Source: Nocardioides kongjuensis
GTDB taxonomy: Bacteria > Actinomycetota > Actinomycetes > Propionibacteriales > Nocardioidaceae
Reading direction: 5' to 3'
DNA: 64,000 nt
Assembly: GCF_013409625.1 (NCBI RefSeq)
Contig: NZ_JACCBF010000001.1
Coordinates: forward strand, 682,001-746,000
The position numbers and the translations under genes were made by a program. Below are positions 28,684 to 37,999 of this stretch, one piece after another; the stretch's first letter is position 1, and every line of letters begins with the position of its first letter. The notes under the pieces are model-generated. The model did not search any database. It worked only from the letters and a program-made list of their open reading frames with translations, and was not told the DNA's origin.

Positions 28684-28686
28684 GTT
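28681..28686 (+). promoter_or_regulatory. -10 box of the leaderless small gene at 28693
   Basis: TAGGTT contains the stop codon of the TPR gene and is 6 nt from the next ATG at 28693. A promoter embedded in the upstream stop suggests independent leaderless expression. Confidence 0.45.
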
Positions 28687-28692
28687 CGGACC

Positions 28693-28890
28693 ATGTCCGC
28701 GGACAACGAGTACTGGTTCTGCCTGACCCACCACCAGGTCGAGGGCGTCGAGGGCTGTCCCAACAAGGACCGGCTCGGTCCGTACCCCACGGAGGCCGAG
28801 GCCGCCCGGGCGTTGGAGAAGGCCGCCGAGCGCACCGAGGCCTGGGACCACGACCCGGCCTGGAACGACGACGCCGACGAGGACGAGTAG
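28693..28890 (+). CDS. Conserved small acidic actinobacterial protein
   Basis: A 65-aa protein with EYWFCLTHHQVEG and CPNKDRLGPYPTEAEAARALE, ending in a very acidic tail. The CxxHH-CxxK arrangement hints at a possible metal site. It resembles short conserved actinobacterial proteins of unknown function. It lies between the TPR gene and a small membrane protein, all on the plus strand. Confidence 0.75.
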   Translation: MSADNEYWFCLTHHQVEGVEGCPNKDRLGPYPTEAEAARALEKAAERTEAWDHDPAWNDDADEDE

Positions 28891-28894
28891 CCCC

Positions 28895-29206
28895 TTGGCC
28901 CTCGCCCGACGCCGCCGGGTCCGTCCGGTGGCGATCGACCCTGCCACCGGACGGCGGATCTCGCCGTGGCCGTTCGTGGGCCTGGTGCTGCTGGTCTCGT
29001 CGTTCTTCCTGTACGCCGCCTCGGGCCTGCTCGCGCCGGCGTGGGCGGTCGTCGTCCTGCTGCTGACCTGGCTGGTCATGCTGGTGCTGTGCTTCGTGTG
29101 GTGGAACGCGCACCCCAAGCGCACGGTGGTCCTCGGGATCTTCTCGTTCGTGTGGTGGTGGGTCGCCGTCACCGCCGGCGGGATCTTCCTCGACTGGACG
29201 GCCTGA
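28895..29206 (+). CDS. Small membrane protein
   Basis: A 103-aa protein with three hydrophobic segments (about 26-42, 47-67 and 78-98) and a basic N-terminus. TTG 28895 is used because the frame has GGACGAG about 7 nt upstream and no suitable ATG or GTG precedes the first segment. Family not recognised. It begins 4 nt after the previous stop and ends 1 nt before the TetR gene, so co-transcription is likely. Confidence 0.6.
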   Translation: MALARRRRVRPVAIDPATGRRISPWPFVGLVLLVSSFFLYAASGLLAPAWAVVVLLLTWLVMLVLCFVWWNAHPKRTVVLGIFSFVWWWVAVTAGGIFLDWTA

Positions 29207-29207
29207 G

Positions 29208-29810
29208 GTGGCCGAGCCGCGGCGTCGCCTCGCGCCCGAGGTGCGACGCGCGCAGCTGATCGCCGTCGCCGAGGACGTGTTCGTGCAGCACGGATACCAG
29301 GGCACCGCCGTCGAGGACATCGCGGCGGCGGCGGGGGTGACCCGGACGTTGGTCTACAAGTACTTCGCCGACAAGGACGAGATCTACCTCGAGTGCCTGC
29401 GGGCCGCGCGCGACGAGCTCGACCGGGCCGTCGTCGCGGCGGCCGGGGGAGAGGTCGAGGTCGAGGCGCGGCTGCGCGCCGGGTTCAGGGCGTACTACGC
29501 GTTCGTCCGCGACCGCGGTACGACGTGGGAGGTCCTCTTCGGCGGAGGCGCGGCGGTCGCGGGCAAGGTGGCCGCCTCGGCCGCCGAGCACCGCTACCAG
29601 ACCGCGGAGGTGATCGCCGGGCTGGTGCGTGACGCGGCCCCGCACGTCGCCGAGGAGGCCGCGTCGGCGTACGCCCACGCCATCTCCGGTGCTGCCGAGC
29701 AGCTCGCGAAGTGGTGGCGGCGCCACCCCGACGTCGGGCTCGAGACGATGGTCGAGCGGACCATGGACGCGCTGTGGACCGGGCTCGCGACGATCGCCGA
29801 GGGCCGCTGA
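29208..29810 (+). CDS. TetR family transcriptional regulator
   Basis: A 200-aa regulator. The N-terminal helix-turn-helix spans RRAQLIAVAEDVFVQHGYQG and AVEDIAAAAGVTRTLVYKYF, and the rest is a helical ligand-binding domain. The GTG start is 1 nt after the preceding membrane-protein stop. Its target is unknown; its 3' end converges with the OYE gene across a palindrome at 29806-29821. Confidence 0.9.
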   Translation: MAEPRRRLAPEVRRAQLIAVAEDVFVQHGYQGTAVEDIAAAAGVTRTLVYKYFADKDEIYLECLRAARDELDRAVVAAAGGEVEVEARLRAGFRAYYAFVRDRGTTWEVLFGGGAAVAGKVAASAAEHRYQTAEVIAGLVRDAAPHVAEEAASAYAHAISGAAEQLAKWWRRHPDVGLETMVERTMDALWTGLATIAEGR

Positions 29811-29821
29811 GGGCCCTCAGC
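29806..29821. terminator. Palindrome shared by two convergent stop regions
   Basis: The 16-bp perfect palindrome GCTGAGGGCCCTCAGC includes the TetR TGA and the OYE TGA on the other strand. It could act as a compact bidirectional terminator, although the hairpin loop would have to open a few central pairs. Confidence 0.4.
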
Positions 29822-31061
29822 CGCGCTTCGCGCGGAACGCCCCCGGCCCGTTGCGCAGGCCCAGCCAGAGCGCGGCCTCGGCCCACGAGCGGCCGGGGTC
29901 GGGCTCCTTGCCCGCGCCGAGCCGGTGCAGCTGGTCGGTGTGCCACGACAGGTCGAGGGCGCCGTCGAGCTGCTTGAGGTTGGCGACCTTGCCGAGCACC
30001 GGGCGCAGCCCGGCCTTGACGTTCGAGCTCGGCAGCGTGGCGAGTCCCTCCTCGAGGATCGCGCGCGGCGCCTCGGGCAGCAGGCAGGTCGGGCGGCCCA
30101 GGCCGACGATGTCGCAGTCACCGGACGCGACGGCGGCCTCCATGGCGGCGGCGGAGCGGAAGCCGCCGGTCACGGCGATGGGTACGTCGCCCGCCAGGTC
30201 GCGCACGGAGGCGGCGTACTCGAGGAAGTAGGCCTCGCGTGCGGCCGTCGAGGCGGCCATCGTGCCCATCATCGCGGGCGCCTCGTAGGAGCCGCCGCTG
30301 ATCTCGATCAGGTCGATGCCGTCGGCGACCAGCGCCCGGACGACCTCGCGGGACTCCTCCTCGCTGAACCCGCCGCGCTGGAAGTCCGCGGAGTTGAGCT
30401 TGATCCCGACGCCGAAGGTCCGCGAGGTCGTGGCCCGGATCGCGCGCAGGACCTCGAGCACGAACCGCCGGCGCCGCTCGGCGTCGCCGCCCCACGCGTC
30501 GTCGCGCTGGTTGGTGCGCGGGGAGAGGAACTGGGTGACGAGGTAGCCGTGGGCGCCGTGGATCTGCACACCCGCGAAGCCGGCCTGCTCGGCGACGGCG
30601 GCGGCGGTGGCGTACCGGTCGACGATCTCGCGGATCTCCGCGTCCTCCAGCGCCCGCGGCTTCGAGGCGCCCGGCACCTTGGCCTGGATCGCGCTCGGCG
30701 CGACCGGCCGGTGGCGGCCGACGAGGGCGTTGGCCTGGCGGCCGGGGTGGTTGACCTGCATCCACAGGGGAGTGCCGCCGTCCTGGAAGCCGGACGCCCA
30801 GGCGCGCAGCCGGTCGAGGTGGCGGTCGTCCTCGATGACGACGTTGCCGGGCTCGCCGAGGTGGCGCCGGTCGACCATGACGTTGCCGGTCACGACCAGG
30901 CCGTAGCTGCCGCCGGCCCAGCGTGCGTACAGCCGCTCGAGCTTCTCCGACGGCCCGCCGTCGCGCTCGCCGAGGGACTCGCTCAGGGCCGACTTCATGA
31001 ACCGGTTGGCCAGCATCTGGCCGTGGGGCAGGGCGACGGGGGAGCCGAGGTGCGTGGTCAC
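29817..31061 (-). CDS. NADH:flavin oxidoreductase, Old Yellow Enzyme family
   Basis: A 414-aa FMN-binding TIM-barrel protein. NRFMKSALSESLGERDG, QVNHPGRQAN, GFAGVQIHGAHGYLVTQFLSPRTN (the HGAHGY substrate motif) and VTGGFRSAAAMEAAV are typical. Such enzymes reduce activated double bonds or enals. GTG 31061 overlaps the SDR stop (GTGA); the longer frame overlaps the SDR gene and is rejected. It forms an operon with the SDR, controlled probably by the divergent TetR protein. Confidence 0.9.
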   Translation of the reverse strand: MTTHLGSPVALPHGQMLANRFMKSALSESLGERDGGPSEKLERLYARWAGGSYGLVVTGNVMVDRRHLGEPGNVVIEDDRHLDRLRAWASGFQDGGTPLWMQVNHPGRQANALVGRHRPVAPSAIQAKVPGASKPRALEDAEIREIVDRYATAAAVAEQAGFAGVQIHGAHGYLVTQFLSPRTNQRDDAWGGDAERRRRFVLEVLRAIRATTSRTFGVGIKLNSADFQRGGFSEEESREVVRALVADGIDLIEISGGSYEAPAMMGTMAASTAAREAYFLEYAASVRDLAGDVPIAVTGGFRSAAAMEAAVASGDCDIVGLGRPTCLLPEAPRAILEEGLATLPSSNVKAGLRPVLGKVANLKQLDGALDLSWHTDQLHRLGAGKEPDPGRSWAEAALWLGLRNGPGAFRAKRG

Positions 31062-31918
31062 GCCGAGACCTTCTTCCGGTGGGCGGGCGCGGCGAGGGTG
31101 GCGGTGAGACGACGGGAGACCGCCGCGAACGGCCGCTGGTACGACGCACCCAGGGCGCGCACGACCAGGTCGACCGCGACCGCGTCGGCGCCGATCAGCA
31201 CCTTCGGGCGGCCGCGCCGGACGCCGCGCAGGATGGTGCGGGCGGCGGCCTCGGGCGTGGTCCGGGTCAGCTTCTCGTTGAAGACCCGCGCGATGCCGGA
31301 GGTGTCGGCGGCGTTGCTCGCCGTCGCGTTGTTGACGATGTTGGTCTTGATCCCGCCGGGGTGCACGCACGTGACGCCGACCGGCTGGCCGGAGATGAGC
31401 AGCTCCTGGCGCAGCGCCTCGGTGAACCCGCGCACCGCGAACTTGGCGGCGTTGTAGGAGCTCTGGGTCGGCACGCCGAACAGGCCGAAGATGCTCGACA
31501 CGTTGACGACGTGGCCCTCACCGGACGCGGCGAGGTGGGGGAGGAACGCCTTGGTGCCGTGCACGACGCCCCAGAAGTCGACGTCGACGACCTTCTCGAT
31601 GTCCTCGTAGGGGCTCTCCTCGACGGTGCCGAAGATGGTGATGCCGGCGTTGTTGACGACGAGGTTGACCGCGCCGAAGTGGGCGGCGACCGCGTCGGCC
31701 CAGGCGTGCACGGCGGCCCGGTCGCGGACGTCGAGCACCGTGCTGTGCGGCTGCGCACCCCGCTCCTCGAGCAGCAGCGCCGTCTCGGCGAGGCCGTCGG
31801 CGTCCCAGTCGCTGATCGCGACCCGGGCGCCGTCGGCGACGAGCTGGAGGGCGAGCGCCCGGCCGATGCCGGATCCCGCGCCGGTGATCGCGGCGACCTT
31901 GTCCTGGAAGTCCTTCAT
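31058..31918 (-). CDS. SDR family oxidoreductase
   Basis: A 286-aa short-chain dehydrogenase with ITGAGSGIGRALA, NNAGITIFG and the active-site YNAAKFAVRGF, plus a C-terminal extension of about 40 residues as in the SDR/ketoreductase subfamily of Nocardia and mycobacteria. It starts 84 nt from the divergent TetR gene with a clear operator between, so both it and the OYE gene are probably repressed by that TetR protein. Substrate unknown. Confidence 0.9.
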   Translation of the reverse strand: MKDFQDKVAAITGAGSGIGRALALQLVADGARVAISDWDADGLAETALLLEERGAQPHSTVLDVRDRAAVHAWADAVAAHFGAVNLVVNNAGITIFGTVEESPYEDIEKVVDVDFWGVVHGTKAFLPHLAASGEGHVVNVSSIFGLFGVPTQSSYNAAKFAVRGFTEALRQELLISGQPVGVTCVHPGGIKTNIVNNATASNAADTSGIARVFNEKLTRTTPEAAARTILRGVRRGRPKVLIGADAVAVDLVVRALGASYQRPFAAVSRRLTATLAAPAHRKKVSA

Positions 31919-31944
31919 GGCCGGGAAACCTAGTTCCCAGTCAG

Positions 31945-31976
31945 GTGACTTGACAAGTCACTTGACTTGCAAAGTC
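31945..31976. promoter_or_regulatory. Two TetR-type operators in the divergent promoter
   Basis: The perfect 17-bp palindrome GTGACTTGACAAGTCAC is at 31945-31961. A second, shorter one, GACTTGCAAAGTC, follows at 31964-31976. They share the GACTTG half-site and lie between SDR and TetR starts, where a TetR dimer would control both directions. Confidence 0.7.
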
Positions 31977-32002
31977 GGCGAGACCTGCGCCACGATCGGC
32001 CC

Positions 32003-32635
32003 ATGGCAGCGGCGGCGAGGGCGACGGCGACGGCGGGACGGCGTCAGGTCGACCGTCGTGCCGCGACCACCGAGCGCCTGCTCGACGCGACCATCGAGTG
32101 CCTCGCCGAGGACGGGTACGTCGCCACCACCACCCGCCGCGTCGCCGAGCGTGCCGGGGTCAGCCAGGGCGCCCAGCAGCACTACTTCCCGACCAAGGCG
32201 GCCCTCGTCGACGCGGCGATGCTCCGCCTCGTCGAGCAGCTCCTCGCCGACGCCGCGACCCGTGGCCTCGACGTCGGCTCCGAGCAGGAGCGGGCCGGCG
32301 CGCTGCTCGACATGATCTGGGAGATCCACAACCTCCCCGTCACGCCGGCGGTCCTCGAGCTGTTCAACGTCGCGCGCACCGAGCCGGTCCTGGCGGCGCG
32401 GGTGGCCGAGATCGTGTGCAGCGGCATGAGCGAGATCCAGGGGATCGCGGCGGCCCTGCTGCCGTCGTACGCCGAGCGCGAGGGCTTCGCCGACCTCATC
32501 CAGATCGCGATGGCCACCGTCCGCGGCACCGTCGTGGTCGCCAACATCCCCGGCGCCACGGACGCGTACCCGGACTGGCCGGTGCTGCGCGCCCACCTCC
32601 TCGCGAGTCTCGAGCGGCTAGGCTCGCCCGCATGA
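32003..32635 (+). CDS. TetR family transcriptional regulator (divergent from SDR-OYE)
   Basis: A 210-aa regulator with RRAATTERLLDATIECLAEDG and the helix-turn-helix TTRRVAERAGVSQGAQQHYF, followed by a TetR_C-type domain. ATG 32003 is preferred over a longer frame from 31967 that would run into the operators. The upstream palindromes at 31945-31976 make autoregulation and control of the SDR-OYE operon likely. Its TGA overlaps the ATG of a possible 6-codon leader for the MFS gene. Confidence 0.9.
   Translation: MAAAARATATAGRRQVDRRAATTERLLDATIECLAEDGYVATTTRRVAERAGVSQGAQQHYFPTKAALVDAAMLRLVEQLLADAATRGLDVGSEQERAGALLDMIWEIHNLPVTPAVLELFNVARTEPVLAARVAEIVCSGMSEIQGIAAALLPSYAEREGFADLIQIAMATVRGTVVVANIPGATDAYPDWPVLRAHLLASLERLGSPA
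32619..32624 (+). promoter_or_regulatory. -10 box for the MFS leader transcript
   Basis: TAGGCT lies 7 nt before the ATG at 32632, the spacing of a leaderless start. It is inside the 3' end of the TetR gene, so the MFS gene may have its own promoter. Confidence 0.45.
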
Positions 32636-32652
32636 CCTCCCGGAACCACTAG
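32632..32652 (+). CDS. Candidate leader peptide of the MFS transporter (MTSRNH)
   Basis: A 6-codon reading frame ATG to TAG, overlapping the TetR stop. Bases 32636-32646 (CCTCCCGGAAC) are complementary, with one bulged C, to 32714-32723, which contains the MFS ribosome binding site. A hairpin lies between: 32662-32669 with 32680-32687, extended by AGGAC/GTCCT. Ribosomes stalled on the leader would free the MFS site, as in ermC-type translational attenuators. This is an inference from pairing alone. Confidence 0.45.
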   Translation: MTSRNH

Positions 32653-32692
32653 GACTCCGCTGCGGCCGGTCGCCTCGCGCCGGCCGCGTCCT
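32651..32692 (+). promoter_or_regulatory. Stem-loop in the MFS leader
   Basis: AGGAC (32651-32655) pairs with GTCCT (32688-32692) and GCGGCCGG (32662-32669) pairs with CCGGCCGC (32680-32687) around a 10-nt loop. It may serve as TetR terminator, as part of an attenuator, or both. Confidence 0.55.
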
Positions 32693-32729
32693 CGGCGTCC
32701 CCTCACCCCTTCTGTTCCGGAGGAATCCC

Positions 32730-33962
32730 ATGTCCGGCGTCACCGACGCCGGGAGCACCCGCCTGCTTCTCGCCGGCCCCGCGGTCGCGCGCACCTTCGC
32801 GTGCGCGCTGCTCGGCCGGCTGGCGTACGGCGTGCTCCCGCTCTGCTTCCTGTTCACCGTCCGCGACGCGACCGGGTCGTTCGCGGTCGCGGCCACCTGC
32901 TCGGCGACCCTCGGGCTCGCCACCCTCGTCATGCCCGTCCAGGCCCGGCTGCTCGACCGGCTCGGCCAGCACCGCGTGCTGCCCATCGCCGCCGGCTGCT
33001 GGTCGGGACTGCTGCTGTGTGTCGTCGCGCTGGCGCAGGGACAGCACCCGGCCGGCGCGTGGCTCGGACTGTCCCTGCTGCTCGGGCTCTGCGGCCCGCT
33101 GCTCGGGCCCTCGATGCGCGCGCAGTGGCGCGAGATCGCGCCGGAAGGCCCACCGCGCCGCCGGGCCTACGCGCTGGACTCGGTCGGCGAGGAGTCGCTC
33201 TACCTGGTCGGGCCCGTCGTGGCGGGCGGCGTGCTGGCGGCCGGCCCCGCGTGGGTCGGGCTGCTCGTCGCCGCCGGGCTGGTCTGGTCCGGCACGCTCG
33301 CGCTGCTCGCCTCGCCGTACCGGCCGCCGGTCCGAGCGGTCGCCGCCGCTCCAGCCGCGCGCCGAGGCGGACCTGCCGGCCTGAGCGGGCTGAGCGGGCT
33401 GGTGCTCGCGCTGCTGCTCTTCGGCGCCGGCAGCGCGGCGAGCTTCGTCGGCATCGCCGCCCTGGCCGACCGGGCAGGCCGCCCGGGCCTCGCCGGTCCC
33501 GTCGAGGCGGCCCTCTCGGTCGGGGCGGTAACCGGCGGACTCCTGTGGGCCCGGCACGGCCACCGTGGTCCCGCCGGCCGGGTGCTCGCCCTGCTGGTCG
33601 CCTTGCTCGCCGCCGCCCAGCTCATCGTCGCAATCACCGGCGGCCTGCTGGTCGCCGCTGTCGTGCTCGGGGTCGGCGGCCTCGCCACGTCGCCTGTCCT
33701 CGTGGTCGCCTACGCCGCCGTCGACGAGCGCGTCCCGGCCGGTCGTCGTACCGAGATGTCGACGTGGGTCAACGTCGGCGTCAACAGCGGCAGCGCGCTC
33801 GGTACGGCGGGGGCCGGGCTGCTCGCCGGCGGGGGAACGGCACTGCCGTTCGTCCTCGCTGCCGGGCTCTCGGCGGGCGCCGCCGGCGTCGCGCTGGCGT
33901 GGGGCAGGATGTCCCCATGGCCATCCACATCACCGACGACGCCGCCGCCGACGAGCTCCTGA
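32730..33962 (+). CDS. MFS transporter
   Basis: A 410-aa major facilitator protein with about 12 hydrophobic segments and the usual central break near LASPYRPPVRAVAAAPAARR. ATG 32730 is preceded by GGAGGAA at 32719-32725. It probably exports a small molecule or drug; the upstream short leader with anti-ribosome-binding-site pairing supports inducible expression. The 3' end overlaps the HhH-GPD gene by 46 nt in another frame. Confidence 0.85.
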   Translation: MSGVTDAGSTRLLLAGPAVARTFACALLGRLAYGVLPLCFLFTVRDATGSFAVAATCSATLGLATLVMPVQARLLDRLGQHRVLPIAAGCWSGLLLCVVALAQGQHPAGAWLGLSLLLGLCGPLLGPSMRAQWREIAPEGPPRRRAYALDSVGEESLYLVGPVVAGGVLAAGPAWVGLLVAAGLVWSGTLALLASPYRPPVRAVAAAPAARRGGPAGLSGLSGLVLALLLFGAGSAASFVGIAALADRAGRPGLAGPVEAALSVGAVTGGLLWARHGHRGPAGRVLALLVALLAAAQLIVAITGGLLVAAVVLGVGGLATSPVLVVAYAAVDERVPAGRRTEMSTWVNVGVNSGSALGTAGAGLLAGGGTALPFVLAAGLSAGAAGVALAWGRMSPWPSTSPTTPPPTSS

Positions 33963-34483
33963 GCTCCAACCCGTTCGCGCTGCTCGTGGGGATGATGCTC
34001 GACCAGCAGTACCCGATGGAGCACGCCTTCATGGGCCCGCAGAAGGTCGTCAGCCGGTTCGGCAGCTTCGACCCGGCGGCGATCGCGGCGGCCGACCCCG
34101 AGGAGTTCGCGGCGCTGTGCTCGACCACGCCGGCGATCCACCGGTTCCCGGGCTCGATGGCAGCGCGGCTGCAGGAGCTGGCCCGCATCGTCGTCGACCA
34201 GTACGACGGCGACGCCTCGCGGCTGTGGACCGAGGCGGCCGACGGCAAGGACCTGCTCAAGCGGATCCAGGCGCTGCCCGGGTTCGGGGCGCAGAAGGCG
34301 AAGATCTTCACCGCGCTGGTGGCCAAGCAGCTCGACGTCCGGCCGACCGGGTGGGAGAAGGCGGCGGGCGACTACGCCCTCGACGGCTTCCGCTCGGTCG
34401 CCGACGTCGTCGACCCGGTGTCGCTGCAGAAGGTGCGCGACCACAAGAAGGCGGCGAAGGCGGCCGCCAAGGCGAAGGCTTAG
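33917..34483 (+). CDS. HhH-GPD base-excision DNA repair protein
   Basis: A 188-aa DNA glycosylase-like protein. [19 protein letters not shown] corresponds to the N-terminal helices and [19 protein letters not shown] to the helix-hairpin-helix. A Lys/Ala-rich tail ([12 protein letters not shown]) may contact DNA. The actinobacterial small HhH-GPD proteins lack an iron-sulfur cluster, and no cysteine cluster is visible here. ATG 33917 lies inside the MFS gene's end. Substrate lesion unknown. Confidence 0.87.
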   Translation: MAIHITDDAAADELLSSNPFALLVGMMLDQQYPMEHAFMGPQKVVSRFGSFDPAAIAAADPEEFAALCSTTPAIHRFPGSMAARLQELARIVVDQYDGDASRLWTEAADGKDLLKRIQALPGFGAQKAKIFTALVAKQLDVRPTGWEKAAGDYALDGFRSVADVVDPVSLQKVRDHKKAAKAAAKAKA

Positions 34484-34544
34484 CGCCACCGCCGACGCCC
34501 CGGCCGCCGTATCCTCGGGACACCCCCTGCGGAAAGGTGCCGAG

Positions 34545-36761
34545 ATGTCATCCCAGACGGACGAGTCGGACCGGGTCGCGCTCGGGGGGCTGCGGGTGGC
34601 GCCGGTCCTCCACGCGTTCGTCCGCGACGAGGCGCTGCCGGGCAGCGGCCTGGACGAGGCGGCCTTCTGGACCGGTGTCGAGGCGCTGCTGCGGACCTTC
34701 GTCCCGCGCAACCGCGCGCTGCTGGCCCGACGCGACGAGCTGCAGGCGCAGCTCGATGCCTGGCACACGGCGCACCCGGGCCCGGTGACCGACCAGGCGG
34801 CCTACGTCGCGATGCTGCGCGAGATCGGCTACCTGGTCGAGGAGCCGGACGACTTCGAGATCGAGCCGGGGGAGGTGGACGCGGAGGTGGCGGTCCAGGC
34901 CGGGCCGCAGCTCGTCGTCCCCGTCCTCAACGCCCGCTTCGCGGCGAATGCGGCCAACGCGCGCTGGGGTTCGCTCTACGACGCGCTCTACGGCACCGAC
35001 GTGGTGCCGGAGGACGACGGGCGCGAGCGGGGTGCGTCGTACAACCCCCGCCGAGGGGCGGCCGTCATCGCGCGGGCCCGGGCGTTCCTGGACACGCACT
35101 TCCCGCTCGCGATGGGCAGCCACGCCGACGCGACCGGGTACGCCGTCACCGGCGGCGGCCTCGTCGTCGACCTCGCCCACGGCTCCACCGGCCTCGCCGA
35201 GCCGACCCAGTACGTCGGGCACCGCGGTGACCCGGCGACCCCCGAGGCGGTGCTGCTCGTCCACCACGGGCTGCACGTCGAGGTCCAGGTCGACCGCACG
35301 GACCCGGTCGGCCGCGACGACCCGGCAGGGATCAGGGACGTCGTCCTGGAGGCGGCCGTCTCGACGATCATGGACCTCGAGGACTCGGTGGCCGCCGTGG
35401 ACGCCGAGGACAAGGTCGTCGGCTACCGCAACTGGCTGCTGCTCAACCAGGGCACGCTGAGCGCGGAGGTGAGCAAGGGCGGCACCACCTTCGTCCGCGG
35501 CCTCGCGCCCGATCGCACGTACGACGGTCCGCACGGTCCGTTCACGCTGCCCGGCCGGTCGCTGCTGTTCGTGCGCCAGGTCGGGCACCTGATGACGACC
35601 GACGCGGTCCTCCTCGACGGCCCGGACGGTCCGGAGGAGGTGCCCGAGGGAGTGCTCGACGCGGTCATGACCGCGCTGTGCAGCCTGCCCGACCTGCAGG
35701 GGCGCACGGAGCGGCCGAGCTCGCGGGTCGGTGCGATGTACGCGGTCAAGCCGAAGATGCACGGCCCCGACGAGGTCGCGTTCACCGACGACCTGTTCGC
35801 CGCCGTCGAGGACCTGCTCGGTCTGCCGCGCGCGACGATCAAGCTCGGGATCATGGACGAGGAGCGGCGCACCTCGGCCAACCTGAAGGCGTGCATCCAC
35901 GCCGCCCGCGGCCGGGTCGCGTTCATCAACACCGGGTTCTTGGACCGCACGGGCGACGAGCTGCACACCTCGATGCAGGGCGGCCCGATGGTCCGCAAGG
36001 CCGCGATGCGCTCGACCGCGTGGATCGCCGCCTACGAGGACCGATCCGTCGACATCGGCCTGGCCTGCGGCCTGGCCGGACGGGCGCAGATCGGCAAGGG
36101 GATGTGGGCGGCGCCGGACGCCATGGCCGCGATGGTCGAGCAGAAGATCGCCCACCCGCAGGCCGGCGCGAGCTGCGCCTGGGTGCCGTCGCCGACCGCC
36201 GCCACCCTGCACGCGATCCACTACCACGAGGTCGACGTCGCGGCCCGGCAGCGCGAGCTCGCCGGCGGGCTGGTCGAGGGGCGGAGCACGACGCTCGAGC
36301 AGCTGCTCACCGTGCCCCTCGCCGACGACGCCGAGGTGGCGGCCTGGTCCGCGCAGGACAGGGCGGACGAGGTCGACAACAACCTGCAGGGCGTCCTGGG
36401 CTACGTGAAGCGCTGGGTCGACGACGGCATCGGCTGCTCCAAGGTGCCCGACATCCACGGTGTGGCCCTGATGGAGGACCGGGCGACCTGCCGGATCTCC
36501 AGCCAGCACGTCGCGAACTGGATGCGCCACGGCGTGGTCACCCGCGACGAGGTCGAGGCGGCGCTGCGGCGGATGGCTGCGGTCGTCGACGAGCAGCAGG
36601 CCGGCGAGGGTTACGTGCCGATGGGTCCCGGCTTCGACGGCCACGCCTTCGCGGCGGCCCGGGCGCTGGTCCTCGAGGGGCTGACCCAGCCCAACGGCTA
36701 CACCGAGCCGATCCTGCACCGGCAGCGTCGTTCGGTGAAGCGCGAGGCGGCGCAGGGGTGA
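34545..36761 (+). CDS. glcB: Malate synthase G
   Basis: A 738-aa enzyme condensing glyoxylate with acetyl-CoA to malate. [40 protein letters not shown] and [21 protein letters not shown] (with the catalytic Asp) are visible, and length matches the G isoform. A TATCCT box at 34510-34515 and AAAGG before the ATG suggest the operon promoter is here. It heads the urate operon, where glyoxylate from ureidoglycolate would be its substrate. Confidence 0.96.
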   Translation: MSSQTDESDRVALGGLRVAPVLHAFVRDEALPGSGLDEAAFWTGVEALLRTFVPRNRALLARRDELQAQLDAWHTAHPGPVTDQAAYVAMLREIGYLVEEPDDFEIEPGEVDAEVAVQAGPQLVVPVLNARFAANAANARWGSLYDALYGTDVVPEDDGRERGASYNPRRGAAVIARARAFLDTHFPLAMGSHADATGYAVTGGGLVVDLAHGSTGLAEPTQYVGHRGDPATPEAVLLVHHGLHVEVQVDRTDPVGRDDPAGIRDVVLEAAVSTIMDLEDSVAAVDAEDKVVGYRNWLLLNQGTLSAEVSKGGTTFVRGLAPDRTYDGPHGPFTLPGRSLLFVRQVGHLMTTDAVLLDGPDGPEEVPEGVLDAVMTALCSLPDLQGRTERPSSRVGAMYAVKPKMHGPDEVAFTDDLFAAVEDLLGLPRATIKLGIMDEERRTSANLKACIHAARGRVAFINTGFLDRTGDELHTSMQGGPMVRKAAMRSTAWIAAYEDRSVDIGLACGLAGRAQIGKGMWAAPDAMAAMVEQKIAHPQAGASCAWVPSPTAATLHAIHYHEVDVAARQRELAGGLVEGRSTTLEQLLTVPLADDAEVAAWSAQDRADEVDNNLQGVLGYVKRWVDDGIGCSKVPDIHGVALMEDRATCRISSQHVANWMRHGVVTRDEVEAALRRMAAVVDEQQAGEGYVPMGPGFDGHAFAAARALVLEGLTQPNGYTEPILHRQRRSVKREAAQG

Positions 36762-37999
36762 GCACCGACGCGCTCGCCGCGACCCTGACGGCGGACCTCG
36801 ACGCACGACTGGCCGAGGCCGACGCGGCACTGGCGCGCGACTACCCCGGCGAGCGGCCCGGCCGACAGCCGGTGCACACGCTCTACGTCCCCGCCGACCG
36901 CTACGACGCCGGCCTGGTCCCGCGCGCCGGAGCCGAGGCGCTGGCCGCCCTCGACGAGCACGCCGACGCCTTCGCCGCGCTGGTGGGCGATCCCGCGATC
37001 GTCGAGCGGGTGCGGGCCAAGCTGGCGGCCGAGCCGGTCGAGGACCTGCGGATCGACTTCGAGGACGGCTACCTCGACAAGTCCGACGCCGAGGAGGACG
37101 CCGACGTCCAGCGGGCCGCGACCGACCTCGCTGCGAGCCAGCGCGACGGACGGGCCGCGCCGTTCGGCGGCATCCGGGTCAAGAGCCTCGACCCGGCGAC
37201 CCGGGCGCGGGGGATCCGCACCCTCACCGCCTACGTCGCCGTCCTCGCCGCGGCGGGAGCCGACCTCTCCGGGTGGGTGGTGACCCTGCCGAAGGTGACC
37301 AGCGTCGACCAGGCGGAGGCGATGGTGCACGCTTGCGCCACGCTCGAGCAGCACCTCGGGCTGGCCGCGGGAGCGCTGCGCTTCGAGGTCCAGGTCGAGA
37401 CGCCGCAGTCGATCCTCGGCGCCGACGGCACCGCCCTGGTCGCCCGGATGATCCACGCGGCGGGGGCTCGGCTGACCGGGCTGCACTACGGCACCTACGA
37501 CTACTCGGCCTTCTGCGGGATCTCCGCGGAGCAGCAGTCGCTCGAGCACGCGGTGGCCGACCACGCCAAGGTGGTGATGCAAGCGGCCGCGGCCGGCACC
37601 GGGGTGCGGCTCTCCGACGGGTCGACCAACCTGCTGCCGGTCGGCGGCCCCGCGGAGGTGGCCGCGGCGTGGGCCAACCACCTCCGTCTCGTGCGCCGAT
37701 CGCTCGAGCACGGGTTCTACCAGGGCTGGGACCTGCACCCGGCCCAGCTCCCGACCAGGTACGCCGCGACCTACGCCTTCCACCGCGCCGGGCTGCCGAG
37801 CGCGGTGGCGCGGCTCGCCGCCTACCTCGGGGCCCGCACCGACCACGGCGGGATCGCCGACGAGCCCGCGACCGCACGCGCCCTCGCGTCGTACCTGCTG
37901 CGTGGGCTCGACTGCGGCGCCGTCGACCCGACCGAGGTGCCCGACGTCGCAGCGCTGCGCGACCTGGCCGCCGGACGACCGGAGAGGAGCCGCGCATGA
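36758..37999 (+). CDS. DUF6986 family protein (aldolase/citrate lyase-like)
   Basis: A 413-aa protein with a TIM-barrel lyase appearance: [53 protein letters not shown] and [15 protein letters not shown]. These acidic pairs resemble the Mg-binding residues of HpcH/HpaI and citrate lyase beta families. GTG 36758 overlaps the malate synthase stop, and its own stop overlaps uricase. Its consistent place between malate synthase and uricase suggests a step of ureide or glyoxylate metabolism; the reaction is not known to me. Confidence 0.82.
   Translation: MSTDALAATLTADLDARLAEADAALARDYPGERPGRQPVHTLYVPADRYDAGLVPRAGAEALAALDEHADAFAALVGDPAIVERVRAKLAAEPVEDLRIDFEDGYLDKSDAEEDADVQRAATDLAASQRDGRAAPFGGIRVKSLDPATRARGIRTLTAYVAVLAAAGADLSGWVVTLPKVTSVDQAEAMVHACATLEQHLGLAAGALRFEVQVETPQSILGADGTALVARMIHAAGARLTGLHYGTYDYSAFCGISAEQQSLEHAVADHAKVVMQAAAAGTGVRLSDGSTNLLPVGGPAEVAAAWANHLRLVRRSLEHGFYQGWDLHPAQLPTRYAATYAFHRAGLPSAVARLAAYLGARTDHGGIADEPATARALASYLLRGLDCGAVDPTEVPDVAALRDLAAGRPERSRA

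Noticed and set aside
31062..31370. Long N-terminal extension of the OYE enzyme
   Set aside because: It overlaps the SDR gene in another frame; the GTGA junction at 31058-31061 gives the natural start.
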